A DNA stretch of 64,000 bases from Serripes groenlandicus (lineage: Eukaryota > Mollusca > Bivalvia > Cardiida > Cardiidae). The notes beneath the pieces are model-generated. The model saw only the letters and a list, made by a program, of their open reading frames with translations, was not told the DNA's origin and searched no databases. The DNA lies in the NCBI GenBank assembly GCA_031761405.1, contig JASEVX010000001.1:107769536-107833535 (forward strand). The letters run 5' to 3'. Below, in pieces: positions 46,201-54,974 of the stretch. Numbering within the stretch: position 1 is the first letter of the stretch; the number at the start of each line of letters is the position of its first letter. The translations under genes were made by a program, and so were the position numbers.

Positions 46201-49084
46201 TGTGAAATACAGATTAGACTACATGCGCATGCTGATCAGGATCTGCACTCGTCGCTTAAGTAGTTTCAAAGAACACCGTATATTTCGAAAACTTAAATTA
46301 CTAAAAGGCTAATACTTTTGAGTCGGCGGTGAAGTAATTCATTGTCAGCATGAATATGTAGACTTCATTCGGTCTGGAGATTTATGTCCAACATATTTCC
46401 TATTTTGATACAGGGACGGATGATTTATTACCGATGACGAAGCCATTTTATCCTAGGATTGGAAAGGTAAGTGTGCAATTATCCCTATGATACATAGTTC
46501 GTGAACTACAATTGTTACCTCCCTTGTCGACCATATTTTGATAAGCAAATTATGATATGCATTATATCCCTATATTAATTAAACCCTTTGACACATACAA
46601 CAAATCTGCAGCAGACGACTTTGAAAACAGCTATGCAAATGTATGGAAAATCTCTACAAATGATGATATATATATATATATATAGTTATTAGATAGAGTT
46701 GAAAACATTGTGGCAAATGGAGAAATTGCCCGATTTGAGGAATTTCTCCTTTTGTCACAATGTTTTCAAATGTCGTCTGCTGTAGAGGCGTCAGAATGCG
46801 TCTATATGTGGTAACGGATTAACAAAAAGAGTGTGTACATTTGGAAACAAAAACTAAAGAAAATCGAGTTTGACAACCAAATTTCATTGAAGATATGATT
46901 CTTGATTTAATAAATACTGTATTGTACATGTAGTTGTTAAATTGGTCATTCTCTTTCTCTTTTCAATATATAATAAATGTGCCTATCAAAGATTCCGCCT
47001 GGGGCAGTAAATACAGTAGTTCTTGAAACCATGTATGACGGCAAATATAAAGTTCCATGTTCCATTTGTGCTAACGGTGTGTGTATCCTTGCAGACTTGT
47101 TAGTACAGTCACTATCTATACCATCATAATTTACAAATATACACGGAGAAACATATACTCTTGAATCAGTCGGTCGGACAATGAAGAGTTGAGCAAAGGC
47201 ATGCATACAGCATCACCAGCACATTCCCTGAAACCCTATACTTATCATAGATACAGCTCCTTTAATAGTTGTCAAGAAAATAAATTGGAGCACAACAATT
47301 GTCATGTCAGCTGTCTCTTTATTAGTTTTGTCAATAACTATGTCTGGCCCATAGTATATGTTCCGCTACCCTTAGAAACATCTACAGCAGATGGTTTTTA
47401 AAACAATGTGGGAAACAAACGATTTCTCATTTTGCCTCATTGTTTTTAAAATCTTTTTCAGATGCGTAGTAAATGATATGTGTTGTTATATTTGTAGCGG
47501 GTAACGGTTGTTGTTGGGAAGCCTGTTGAGTTTTCGGAGAAGGTAGCTGCAACTATTAAAGCGCGAAACGCAAATGTAAGTGCTTTCTTTTATTCTTTAT
47601 GTCAACAACCGCATTACCGTACTGTGATACGGCTCTCCCGTATTAAAACAGTCTCTTTAACCCTTTCCCGCATACGACAATTCTGCAGCAGACGACTTTG
47701 AACGTATTTTGTCAGATGGATAACCTATGACTAAAAGTGGAAAACATTGTGACAAAAGGAGAAATTGCACGTTCTGTGCAATTTCTTCTTTTGTCACTAT
47801 GTTTTCAAAACGCCGTCTGCTTTAACCCTTTCCCGCATACGACAATTCTGCAGCAGACGACTTTGAGCGTATTTTGTCAAAACATAGAAAATCTCCATAA
47901 TTGAATGGATAACCTATGACTAAAAGTGGAAAACATTGTGTCAAAAAGAGAAATTCAGTGCACGTTTTGTGCAATTTCTTCTTTTGTCACTATGTTTTCA
48001 AATAACCGTCTGCTGCAGAGGCGTCAGAAAGCGTCTATATGAGGGAAATGGTTAACGAAATATGGTTCTGCAAAATAAGACTTATACAGTAAAAGGGGAA
48101 AGTATTTATCAACGAGCTTGTCTCACTTTACGTTTTCAAAAGTCGTATGAGGGAGGCTTCAGCCTATTAAAAATTTAACTCTACACATATTGAACAATTT
48201 CTCTTTTTGCCACAATATTTTCAACTCAATCCAATAACAGCATTTAAAAGACAGTTTCAATAGTTTTGCGAAAATGTTTTTAAATTTGTCTTCTGCATAT
48301 TTATAGGTAAGCGAGAAAGGTCTAGGAATAAGAATTGATGTTATAATACTTTTTGATTAAGGTTTGATTGACCGAAAATGTTTCTAAACAATACAATGTT
48401 TGAGACAGATTTGAAAATATGTCACATTTGGTGATCCTATACCAATATAGGTAAAGCCAAGTTTAATGCCCAATAGAAATGACAGCTTGTTTTTATTAAT
48501 TATTCTCCCCTGAAACAACTGATCTGATTCTTAGATAATTATTATTTGGTAATCCATAAAAAAAAATATCATTTAAACCAAATTTGGCCACCATGGGATG
48601 TGACAGTTTGACATTTTAGTGTGTGATATTGGGCCGAAAAAACTTGTCGCTGGAAAAACCGACCTAAATGTTAATTAATGTGGCCTGAAAAGTCCTCCAA
48701 CATACACATGTAATATGAGCCGTTCCACGAGAAAACCAACATTATGGACTCTGCGTAATGTATCAACACAGATCAGCCTGCGCAATCCGCGCAGGCTAAT
48801 CCGGGCCGACACATTCCGTTTCAGGGGGATAGAGGTACAGAGTTATGATTCCTTAAACAGAAAAAACACAGGAGTCGAAAAGTGTCCGGGGTAGCTTACG
48901 CGGCATGCTTAGGCTGATCTGGGTCGATCTTTTACGCAGAGTACACAATGTAGGTTTTCTTGTGGGACGGCTCATATGTTTTCTTATTTTATTTCAGAAA
49001 GAAACCTGGGTTAAAATAGCAGAAGAACTACAATATTGTATGGAGAAATTACAAGAGAAAGCAGAAACAATTCACGCTGCATAA
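34204..49084 (+). CDS. TAFAZZIN: Tafazzin-like cardiolipin acyltransferase, 5' exon(s) missing
   Basis: Seven exons with GT-AG sites and consistent phases: 34204-34338, 35881-36099, 37410-37451, 45564-45626, 46414-46466, 47498-47575, 48998-49084 (TAA 49082-49084); 677 bases, about 225 residues. Tafazzin is a mitochondrial transacylase that remodels cardiolipin. The acyltransferase signature HX4D reads SNHASLCD; then WMPWMPGAKDVC, LPLDRGEGVFQPTMDTMVNV and NNNNWVHIFPEG, matching the family's cysteine-containing block, R-G block and FPEG block. Later exons read GRLITEPDVQPIVIPIYLAG, DDLLPMTKPFYPRIGK and RVTVVVGKPVEFSEKV, in family order, ending in a short helical tail. HASLCDTF replaces the usual HQSCMDDP, so it is a divergent member. 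The start exon, perhaps 40-60 residues, was not found securely. Intron 3 (37452-45563) holds a 6-kb satellite. Confidence 0.88.
34647..34895 (+). mobile_element. GAGCCG MITE in tafazzin intron
   Basis: ACCATTCCGCGAGAAAACCA at the left, GGGTTTTCTCATGGAACAGC at the right; contains GGCGCGCAGGCTGA-like and TTCTGTTTCAGGAATCATTA (family middle in reverse order). Confidence 0.8.
35010..35100 (-). mobile_element. Possible SINE head fragment
   Basis: On the minus strand, AATCAATTGGTAACTTTGG and CGGGTTTGAATCTC resemble A and B boxes at suitable spacing. No tail seen. Confidence 0.25.
35345..35690. mobile_element. Two TTAA-A MITE fragments
   Basis: GCTGCAGAGGCGTCGGAAAG near 35388-35407, and 35515-35690 with CACTTGCGGACGCATTTCGA, GTGTGGCCAAAGGAGAATTT and CTCCTTTTGCCACTATATTT. 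The ends are eroded. Confidence 0.5.
36406..36557 (+). mobile_element. TTAA-A MITE, shortened copy
   Basis: TTAAACCTTTTTCTACATAC at the left, GTATGTGGGAAAGGGTCAA at the right (TTAA changed to TCAA). About 75 bases of the centre are missing. Confidence 0.75.
36632..36838 (-). mobile_element. TTAA-A MITE, nearly full-length
   Basis: TTAACCCTTTCCCTCATACG and TATATGAGGGAAAGGGTTAA ends, both TTAA intact; hairpin GAAATTGCTCGTTTTGAGC. Confidence 0.9.
37049..37287 (+). mobile_element. TTAA-A MITE, diverged copy
   Basis: TTAACCCTTTTCCACTTGGA at the left, TTTGGGGAAAGGGTTAA at the right. A second TTCCCACTTGCAGAACTATT near 37162 suggests an internal duplication of the left arm. Confidence 0.7.
37744..37973 (+). 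mobile_element. TTAA-A MITE nested in a SINE
   Basis: Left end CCCTTTACCTCATATAAACG has lost its TTAA; right end GGGAGAAAGGGTTAA is intact. Hairpin GAAATTGCACAAAACGTGC. The other SINE copy has CAAAGACTTTAAAAATG at this point, so the target TTAA was present. Confidence 0.85.
38029..43970. repeat. Giant 66/51-bp minisatellite in tafazzin intron 3
   Basis: Two unit types alternate. The long unit is 66 bp: CGCTGGTATCAAGATAAATG, GACCAGTAGCACTGGTAACT, TACCCAGGTTAGTATTACCA and CTTACT. The short one is 51 bp, lacking TTAGTATTACCACTTACT and ending GGACA. I estimate 85-90 units. Both lengths are multiples of three and one frame lacks stops, which creates ORFs of up to 701 codons that are not evidence of a gene. 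Rare variants recur at a spacing of 1,011 bp. The array is interrupted at 43272-43659 by a miniature LTR element. Confidence 0.95.
43272..43659 (+). mobile_element. Terminal-repeat retrotransposon in miniature (TRIM-like)
   Basis: Two identical 140-bp direct repeats, 43272-43411 and 43520-43659, each starting TGTAACG and ending CGTTACA (TG...CA). Each contains a TATA-like ATATATAAGAC, and they flank only 108 bp. Directly after the left LTR comes TTTGGTGGCCAATGTGGGG, a primer-binding-site-like TGG sequence; before the right LTR is the purine-rich GGAGTGGGAAG. There is no coding capacity. It is inserted in a satellite unit between CCAT and CCAC, possibly an imperfect 4-base target duplication. 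Strand is assigned from the PBS-to-PPT order. Confidence 0.85.
44086..44305 (+). mobile_element. GAGCCG MITE in tafazzin intron
   Basis: GAGCCGTCCCACGAGAAAAC at the left, GTTTTCTCGTGGAACGGCTC at the right, with CAGGCTTACCCGGACAGACA inside. Confidence 0.85.
44626..44855 (-). mobile_element. TTAA-A MITE, full-length (230 bp)
   Basis: TTAACCCTTTCCCTCATACG and TATGAGGGAAAGGGTTAA ends with both TTAA intact; hairpin GAAATTGCTCGTTTTGAGC. Confidence 0.92.
45323..45522 (+). mobile_element. tRNA-headed SINE (GTGGCCGAGTGG head)
   Basis: Head CGCTGTGGCCGAGTGGTTAG and a B-box-like CGAGTTAAATCCC; body GGTACTGGTTTGTTTACCAA; tail AAAAACGGCGTAAAACCCCA. A 15-base direct repeat with one mismatch flanks it (45308-45322 and 45523-45537). 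Confidence 0.88.
45778..46116 (+). mobile_element. GAGCCG MITE broken by SINE sequence
   Basis: GAACCATCCCGCGAGAAAAC starts one MITE piece that stops at about 45838. A second begins near 46016 (ACGAGAAAACCAACATTATG) and ends GTTTCTCGTGGAACGGCTC. A SINE piece lies between. These could be two MITE copies flanking the SINE, or one copy with a duplicated left end. Confidence 0.65.
45839..45995 (+). mobile_element. SINE fragment inside a MITE
   Basis: B-box region GGGAGGTCGCGGGGTCGACC, then CCCTTCTTGGCGCCTTATTA, GGGGTACGCATTACGTCTGA and CTCGCTAGTGCCAGGACAAA, as in the SINE at 53011-53270. Truncated at both ends. Confidence 0.7.
46579..46822 (-). mobile_element. TTAA-A MITE with an (AT)n insertion
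   Basis: TTAAACCCTTTGACACATAC at the left, CTATATGTGGTAACGGATTAA at the right; an (AT)n run sits at 46666-46684. Hairpin arms GAAATTGCCCGATTTGAGG are slightly mismatched. Confidence 0.8.
47380..47470. mobile_element. TTAA-A MITE remnant before tafazzin exon 6
   Basis: CATCTACAGCAGATGGTTTT, AAAACAATGTGGGAAACAAA and GCCTCATTGTTTTTAAAATC recall the MITE core; ends not visible. It stops about 30 bases before the acceptor at 47497. Confidence 0.35.
47657..47821 (-). mobile_element. TTAA-A MITE, truncated first copy of a tandem pair
   Basis: TTAACCCTTTCCCGCATACG start and hairpin GAAATTGCACGTTCTGTGC, cut at CGCCGTCTGC, where the next copy's TTAA follows after one T. Confidence 0.85.
47822..48055 (-). 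mobile_element. TTAA-A MITE, second copy of a tandem pair
   Basis: TTAACCCTTTCCCGCATACG start and TATGAGGGAAATGGTTAA end. It shares the rare CCCGCATACG variant with the copy just upstream, indicating local duplication rather than two independent insertions. Confidence 0.9.
48100..48716. other. Intron sequence with a decayed MITE
   Basis: TTTCTCTTTTTGCCACAATA and AAATTTGTCTTCTGCATATT (48200-48305) recall family A; the rest shows nothing recognisable. Confidence 0.35.
48717..48973 (+). mobile_element. GAGCCG MITE before the last tafazzin exon
   Basis: GAGCCGTTCCACGAGAAAAC at the left, GGTTTTCTTGTGGGACGGCTC at the right; palindrome CAGCCTGCGCAATCCGCGC. It ends 24 bases before the acceptor at 48997, so it occupies the branch-point region. 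Confidence 0.85.
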
Positions 49085-49103
49085 TGTTGTAAAACAAATG
49101 ATG

Positions 49104-50303
49104 AGTGACATGCAGTAGATAATGACATGCAGTAGATAATGAAATACAGTAGATAATGACATGCAGTAGATAATGAAATGCAGTAGATAATGATGACATG
49201 CAGTAGATAATGACATGCAGTAGATAATAAAATTCAGTAGATAATGACATGCAGTAGATAATGAAATGCAGTAGATAATGACATGCAGTAGATAATGATG
49301 ACATGCAGTAGATAATGAAATGCAGTAGATAATGACATGCAGTAGATAATGACATGCAGTAGATAATGAAATGCAGTAGATAATGACATGCAGTAGATAA
49401 TGAAATGCAGTAGATAATGACATGAAGTAGATAATGAAATGCAGTAGATAATGACATGCAGTAGATAATGAAATGCAGTAGATAATGACATGCAGTAGAT
49501 AATGACTAGATAATGACATGCAGTAGATAATGACATGCATTAGATAATGATGACATGCAGTAGATAATGAAATGCAGTAGATAATGACATGCAGTAGATA
49601 ATGATGACATGCAGTAGATAATGAAATGCAGTAGATAATGACATGCAGTAGATAATGACATACAGTAGATAATGACATGCAGTAGATAATGAAATGCAGT
49701 AGATAATGACATGCAGTAGATAATGAAATGCAGTAGATAATGACATGCAGTAGATAATGAAATGCAGTAGATAATGATGACATGCAGTAGATAATGACAT
49801 GCAGTAGATAATGATGACATGCAGTAGATAATGAAATGCAGTAGATAATGACATGCAGTAGATAATGAAATGCAGTAGATAATGGCATGCAGTAGATAAT
49901 GAAATGCAGTAGATAATGATGACATGCAGTATATAATGACATGCAGTAGATAATGATGACATGCAGTAGATAATGAAATGCAGTAGATAATGATGACATG
50001 CAGTAGATAATGAAATGCAGTAGATAATGACATGCAGTAGATAGTGACATGCAGTAGATAATGAAATGCAGTAGATAATGACATGCAGTAGATAATGAAA
50101 TGCAGTAGATAATGATGACATGCAGTAGATAATGACATGCAGTAGATAATGAAATGCAGTAGATAATGACATGCAGTAGATAATGACAAGCAGTAGATAA
50201 TGAAATGCAGTAGATAATGACATGCAGTAGACAATGAAATGCGGTAGATAATGGCATGCAGTAGATGAGTGACATGCAGTAGATAATGACATGCAGTAGA
50301 TAA
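49104..50303. repeat. 17/20-bp minisatellite directly after the tafazzin stop
   Basis: Unit GACATGCAGTAGATAAT (17 bp) or GAAATGCAGTAGATAAT, with 20-bp variants carrying an extra GAT; roughly 68 units. It starts 20 bases after TAA at 49082-49084, so the 3' UTR begins inside it. All minus-strand frames are open only because 17- and 20-bp units cycle through frames without stops; these ORFs are not genes. An internal AATAAA sits at 49226-49231. Confidence 0.95.
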
Positions 50304-50511
50304 ACACTGCACTGTCATATGATGAGACGCGTCCGGTGATTCAAATAGTCTTCTTGTCACTCCGTAACGGGATAAGATGGAACTAACTTTGCGTTAAACA
50401 AATGGGGCTACAGTTCGGGTTGTTTTGTCAAGAGATGTTTCCAGGGTTAACTTGCAAATACACGAAAAGCGGAGACTCTAGTGAGACTGAAATATCACTG
50501 TTCGTAGATGC

Positions 50512-50517
50512 AATAAA
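50512..50517 (+). terminator. Candidate polyadenylation signal of tafazzin
   Basis: First AATAAA after the minisatellite, 1,428 bases past the stop codon. An earlier hexamer at 49226-49231 within the array competes. Confidence 0.35.
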
Positions 50518-50735
50518 ACCCATTTGATTTAACTTGGTTAGTTCAATGTTTACTGAAAACCATAGTTATATTCTTCTATTAGTTGTGCTTGTGTCCATTG
50601 TCTTGTCCAGGCGCCATTACGGGATCAGGTCGTCGTTGTTTGTCCGTCTGTGCGTGATACAAGTGATTCTGTAAACAATCCTGTTAACAATCGGAAGTTG
50701 ATGACAAACCTGTGATCGGGGTTTTCCTGATCAGC

Positions 50736-50817
50736 CATCCTCGGTACCCAGGCTATTCATAAACTATATGATACCGTGATACCATATAGTTTATGAAGAG
50801 CCTGGGTACCGAGGATG
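50736..50817. repeat. Near-perfect 35-bp inverted repeat (hairpin)
   Basis: Arms 50736-50770 and 50783-50817 pair with one mismatch; they start CATCCTCGGTACCCAGGCT and end with its complement. The 12-base loop ATACCGTGATAC is itself partly palindromic. Flanking TGATCAGC words extend the symmetry. Could be a small foldback element or an RNA hairpin. Confidence 0.9.
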
Positions 50818-50919
50818 TGATCAGCAAGCAGTCAAGCAAACATTCATTACATTTCTAGGTGTATGTTTTAGCTCCCATTAACACTAAGTGCTCATTGTGA
50901 TGATGGTCTGATGATGAGT

Positions 50920-51430
50920 CTGGGCTTAAAGTTGGCCCCACCCCGGGGGTCCCCTCCTAAATAGAAATGTATAGGGGGAAATTTTGAAAATCTTCTTGTC
51001 CTTAACCGAAAGGACTAGATCTTATAAATGTGGTGTGTAACATGGTCTTGTGGTCCTCTACAAAAGAAAATCAAATTATGTCCCGGGGTCAAAATTGGCC
51101 CAGCCCCGTGGGTCAACTGTTTTACAACTTGAGATACATAGGGAAAAACTTGAAAATATTAGTGTCTGAAGCCGATAAAGGCATACATCTTAGATATTTT
51201 GGTGTGTATAATTGACTAGATGTCCAAGATTGTTCAAATGATGACTCTGGTTTTACCACCTGATTAACATATAAATATATAGGGGAAAATCTTCTTGTCT
51301 GAAACCGAAACAACTAAAGCTTTGATATTTTGTGAGTACAATAGTCTAGTGGTCCTCTACAGAGATTGGTCAAATTATACCCCTTGTTTTTAAATTGGCC
51401 CCGCCCTGGGAGTCACCTGTTTGATATACT
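50920..51430 (+). repeat. Diverged tandem repeat of mollusc 'TTGGCCCCGCCC' type
   Basis: About three and a half units of roughly 150-160 bp, each with GGTCAAAATTGGCCC-like, ATATAGGGGAAA, CTTCTTGTCTGAAACCGAAA and GTGGTCCTCTACA words. I recall this repeat type from bivalve DNA; not checked. Confidence 0.65.
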
Positions 51431-51564
51431 AACTGGTATATAAACATTTCTTTGGTGGCCTTCTAAGTCATATTAACTTGACAAAAGTAAGACAACATAG
51501 TGTGTGTTTGTTTTCGCTCTGTGGCAGTGGAGCTATACTTGCCCTCATGTGCCCTCTATTGTAT

Positions 51565-52700
51565 TGTCTTACCTGACTACAAAATGTGTTATTGTTGATG
51601 GAATGACTTGTCTTACCTGACTACAAAATGAGTTATTGTTGATGGCATGACTTGTCTTACCTGACTACAAAATGAGTTATTGTTGATGGCATGACTTGTC
51701 TTACCTGAGTACAAAATGAGTTATTGTTGATGGCATGACTTGTCTTACCTGAGTACAAAATGAGTTATTGTTGATGGCATGACTTGTCTTACCTGACTAC
51801 AAAATTAGTTATTGTTGATGGCATGACTTGTCTTACCTGACTACAAAATGAGTTATTGTTGATGGCATGACTTGTCTTACCTGACTACAAAATGAGTTAT
51901 TGTTGATGGCATGACTTGTCTTACCTGACTACAAAATGAGTTATTGTTGATGGCATGACTTGTCTTACCTGACTACAAAATGAGTTATTGTTGATGGCAT
52001 GACTTGTCTTACCTGACTACAAAATTAGTTATTGTTGATGGCATGACTTGTCTTACCTGACTACAAAAATTAGTTATTGTTGATGGTATGCGTGTCTTAC
52101 CTGACTACAAAATTAGTTATTGTTGATGGCATAACTTGTCTTACCTGACTACACAATTAGTTATTGTTGATAGCATGACTTGTCTTACCTGACTACAAAA
52201 TGAGTTATTGTTGATGGCATGACTTGTCTTACCTGACTACAAAATGAGTTATTGTTGGTGGCATGACTTGTCTTACCTGACTACAGAATGAGTTATTGTT
52301 GATGGCATGACTTGTCTTACCTAAGTACAAAATTAGTTATTGTTGATGACTTGTCTTACCTGACTACAAAATTAGTTATTGTTGATGGCATGACTTGTCT
52401 TACCTGACTACAAAAAATAGTTATTGTTGATGGTATGCGTGTCTTACCTGACTACAAAATGAGTTATTGTTGATGGTATGACTTGTCTTACCTGACTACA
52501 AAATTAGTTATTGTTGAAAGCATGACTTGTCTTACCTGACTACAAAATTAGTTATTGTTGGTGGCATGACTTGTCTTACCTGACTACAGAATGAGTTATT
52601 GTTGATGGCATGACTTGTCTTACCTGAGTACAAAATGAGTTATTGTTGATGGCATGACTTGTCTTACCTGACTACAAAATGAGTTATTATTGATGGCATG
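51565..52700. repeat. 44-bp minisatellite, about 26 copies
   Basis: Unit GACTTGTCTTACCTGACTAC, AAAATGAGTTATTGTTGATG and GCAT. Variants: GAGTAC for GACTAC, ATTAG for ATGAG, GGTATGCG for GGCATGAC. Head-to-tail without interruption. Confidence 0.95.
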
Positions 52701-52754
52701 ACAAATCACATTATATAACGCAGATGAGCGATACAGGGCCATCATGACCCACTT

Positions 52755-53005
52755 GTTATAAATGATTTAGTTGAAAACATCGATTTCAATGCACTAATCG
52801 GTTATGATATTCAACTTCTGTCGTAATACCTTATTTTTTTCGCTGATGATATTGTTTTATTTACAACAGTCCCGAGAGTTTCCAAGCCCAGATGTATTGC
52901 TTATACGAATATTCCTGTAAATGGAGTCTAAAAATAAATATAGAAAAGACTAAATGTTGTGTTTTTGAAAAAAAAATCTGCCAAAGATATTGGCTTCTAC
53001 TAAGT
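52755..53005 (+). mobile_element. Second LINE reverse-transcriptase fragment
   Basis: Homologous to 2680-2890: ATTTCAATGCACTAATCGGT, then a translation reading ADDIVLF in one frame and YEYSCKWSLKINIEKTKCCV in another. It breaks off where the SINE at 53011 begins. Confidence 0.75.
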
Positions 53006-53010
53006 GTGTA

Positions 53011-53270
53011 CCTCCTTGGTGGTGTAGTGGTAGAGCGTCCGCCTCGGTGTGAGAGGTCGCAGGCTCGATTCCCGGCCGGGTCATACCAAAGACTTTAAAA
53101 ATGTTAGTAATGGATGCCCTCCTTGGCGCTCAGGGTTCCGGGGTTAGCATTACGACTGAGTGACTGGTGTCAGGATAAATAGAGCAGTAGTACTGTTAAC
53201 TTACCCAGGTAATGCCGAGATATTACCGACAAATTGTTGAAAGCGGCGTAAAACACCAAACAATCAATGA
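53011..53270 (+). mobile_element. tRNA-headed SINE (GGTGGTGTAGTGG head), parent type of the satellite
   Basis: A box TGGTGTAGTGGTAGAGCG and B box GCTCGATTCCCGG, 37 bases apart; body CCCTCCTTGGCGCTCAGGGT; then GACTGGTGTCAGGATAAATA, GAGCAGTAGTACTGTTAACT and TACCCAGG, which correspond word for word to the 66-bp satellite unit at 38-44 kb. Tail TTGAAAGCGGCGTAAAACAC. Confidence 0.88.
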
Positions 53271-53449
53271 ACATCTGAGAGAGCACACACGGGAGAAAGG
53301 GGGTCTACATGTACATAATAAGTTAAATGACATAATCAGCGTACAGATAACGCACAACACTCGCTGACTCATATTGATAGTGACCTCACCTGGTTATTTA
53401 AGGAGACATCGAAATGTTGTCAGTTCACAAGGATTGTACACTTAAATAG
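53271..53449. other. Short intergenic piece, nothing recognised
   Basis: No ORF, repeat or signal supported. Confidence 0.3.
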
Positions 53450-53660
53450 TTGAACCCTTGTTCCACATACATCAAATCCGTAGCAGAAGACTTTAAATAC
53501 ATCTTGCGAGAAATATAACAAGAATTTGTGGATATGAAAGTATAATAATCTAATAGAGTTGAAAATAGTGTGACAAAATGCGAAATGCGAGCATTTTCTC
53601 CTTTTGCCACAATGTTTTCACAAATCCTCTGCTGCAGAGGCGTCATAAAGCGAACCAACA
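53450..53660 (-). mobile_element. TTAA-A MITE, degenerate copy
   Basis: GTTGAACCCTTGTTCCACAT at the left, GCTGCAGAGGCGTCATAAAG at the right, with CCTTTTGCCACAATGTTTTC inside. Confidence 0.65.
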
Positions 53661-53756
53661 ACTATAAAAGTAGTTTGGATGTGTCACCTGTATAATCTGA
53701 ATTGAAACTTTTCTCGTGAAGACCGATACATCAGCTGAAACGTTACACTGATTGAA

Positions 53757-53882
53757 TGATTGTTGAGTGTTTTACGCTGCTTTCAACAAGTTTTCAGTTC
53801 CTGGGAATGTTACGAGTACTGTTTGTCCATTTATCCTGATCAGTCGTAATGCTAACCCTACAATCCCGCCGAGGAGCAATGC
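53757..53882 (-). mobile_element. SINE fragment, head missing
   Basis: Minus-strand reading: GGGTTAGCATTACGACTGAT, CAGGATAAATGGACAAACAG, then the tail GTTGAAAGCAGCGTAAAACA. Same body as 53011-53270. Confidence 0.75.
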
Positions 53883-54036
53883 AGAGGTTAAGTTGTTTTA
53901 AGCGTTTAGCAGTATGGATATTGCTTTCCCTTACTCTGTTTTTTTCTGGACAGCAAGGAAATAACGTCTCGGGTATGAATCCTGTCCGCAACAATCAAAA
54001 CAATCTGGCAATATATAGTCGCATTATACATTACAC

Positions 54037-54181
54037 GACCCGTGGAGTGCCCTTGGGCGAGCACCTTTCCTAGCCTATAGTACTGGTTTGTTTACCCAGG
54101 GATAATGAATAAAGTGAACTGTCGCCGTGATATAACTAAAATAATGTTGAAAACGGCATTTACCCCCAACAAAACAAACAA
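54037..54181 (+). mobile_element. 5'-truncated SINE
   Basis: Starts in the body (TGGAGTGCCCTTGGGCGAGC) and ends GTTGAAAACGGCATTTACCC. A perfect 11-base direct repeat ATACATTACAC flanks it (54026-54036 and 54182-54192), so the truncation happened at insertion. Confidence 0.85.
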
Positions 54182-54307
54182 ATACATTACACATTATTTT
54201 AGTCAAATACGCTTTCCGTTGTATTGAAATAAATATGTTATTCTGGAATTTATTACACCATACCATATAATCAATACCAGGAAGTGCCAAGTTTCGGTTT
54301 TAGTTGT

Positions 54308-54368
54308 TATATATACGACCGCAAGCAGTTCGTTCGTTTTATTTCCGTACTTGTAATTTTGTCAACAG
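54308..54368 (+). promoter_or_regulatory. Candidate TATA box and non-coding first exon of syntenin
   Basis: TATATATAC at 54308-54316 is followed about 25-30 bases later by a T/C-rich start region and, at 54368, an excellent donor (CAACAG then GTAAGATAAA). A matching acceptor could lie just upstream of the ATG exon (TTTAAAG ending near 56717). No transcript evidence is available here. Confidence 0.3.
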
Positions 54369-54974
54369 GTAAGATAAATATCACATGGCAGAAGTAGATT
54401 TAACTAAATGAATGGCCAAACAATCGGCGACTTTCACTTGAATCTATTTATAGTTTTTCTAGTCATGAGCGCATGACTAATGACGTCACAAGGCCCTGTC
54501 GATTAATAAACACACTGTCCATTGCAAAATTGTTTGTACACATTAACATAAAAGCTAGGACTAAAGAAATATATTTAATATAGAGACTGAACTTGAAGCG
54601 TTAAGTGATAATATTTTTAAGGTAAAATTTATTTCCCGTTTTATATTATTGTTTTGAAAGAGGAATATTGGATACTTCAGTGTAACGTCCTTGTTTGTGT
54701 ACGTAAACAAATATTTCCGATTAAACGCAAATACCTTTTACTTTCGTGATTCGGTTGTTTTATATCTTATGTTCATACTGAATCTACTATTCTTTTCACC
54801 ATTGTTGTCATGATTCAGGACTATTGTTTAATTTAAGTTAGGATAATTGTCTGACAATGAATTGTGAATAATGAAAATAGAATATTCTCAAACACCCTTG
54901 TGTTTGTCATGTGATAGGGATGGACTTGGTTGATAAGAAAATGGATGCCTGATGTACTAATACAGAATGAGGGT
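54369..54974. other. Putative syntenin 5' intron or intergenic sequence
   Basis: AT-rich, no repeat family or ORF recognised. Confidence 0.3.

Noticed and set aside
49049..50275. 408-codon and other overlapping minus-strand ORFs
   Set aside because: The 17/20-bp minisatellite lacks stops in all minus-strand frames, so long ORFs arise automatically.
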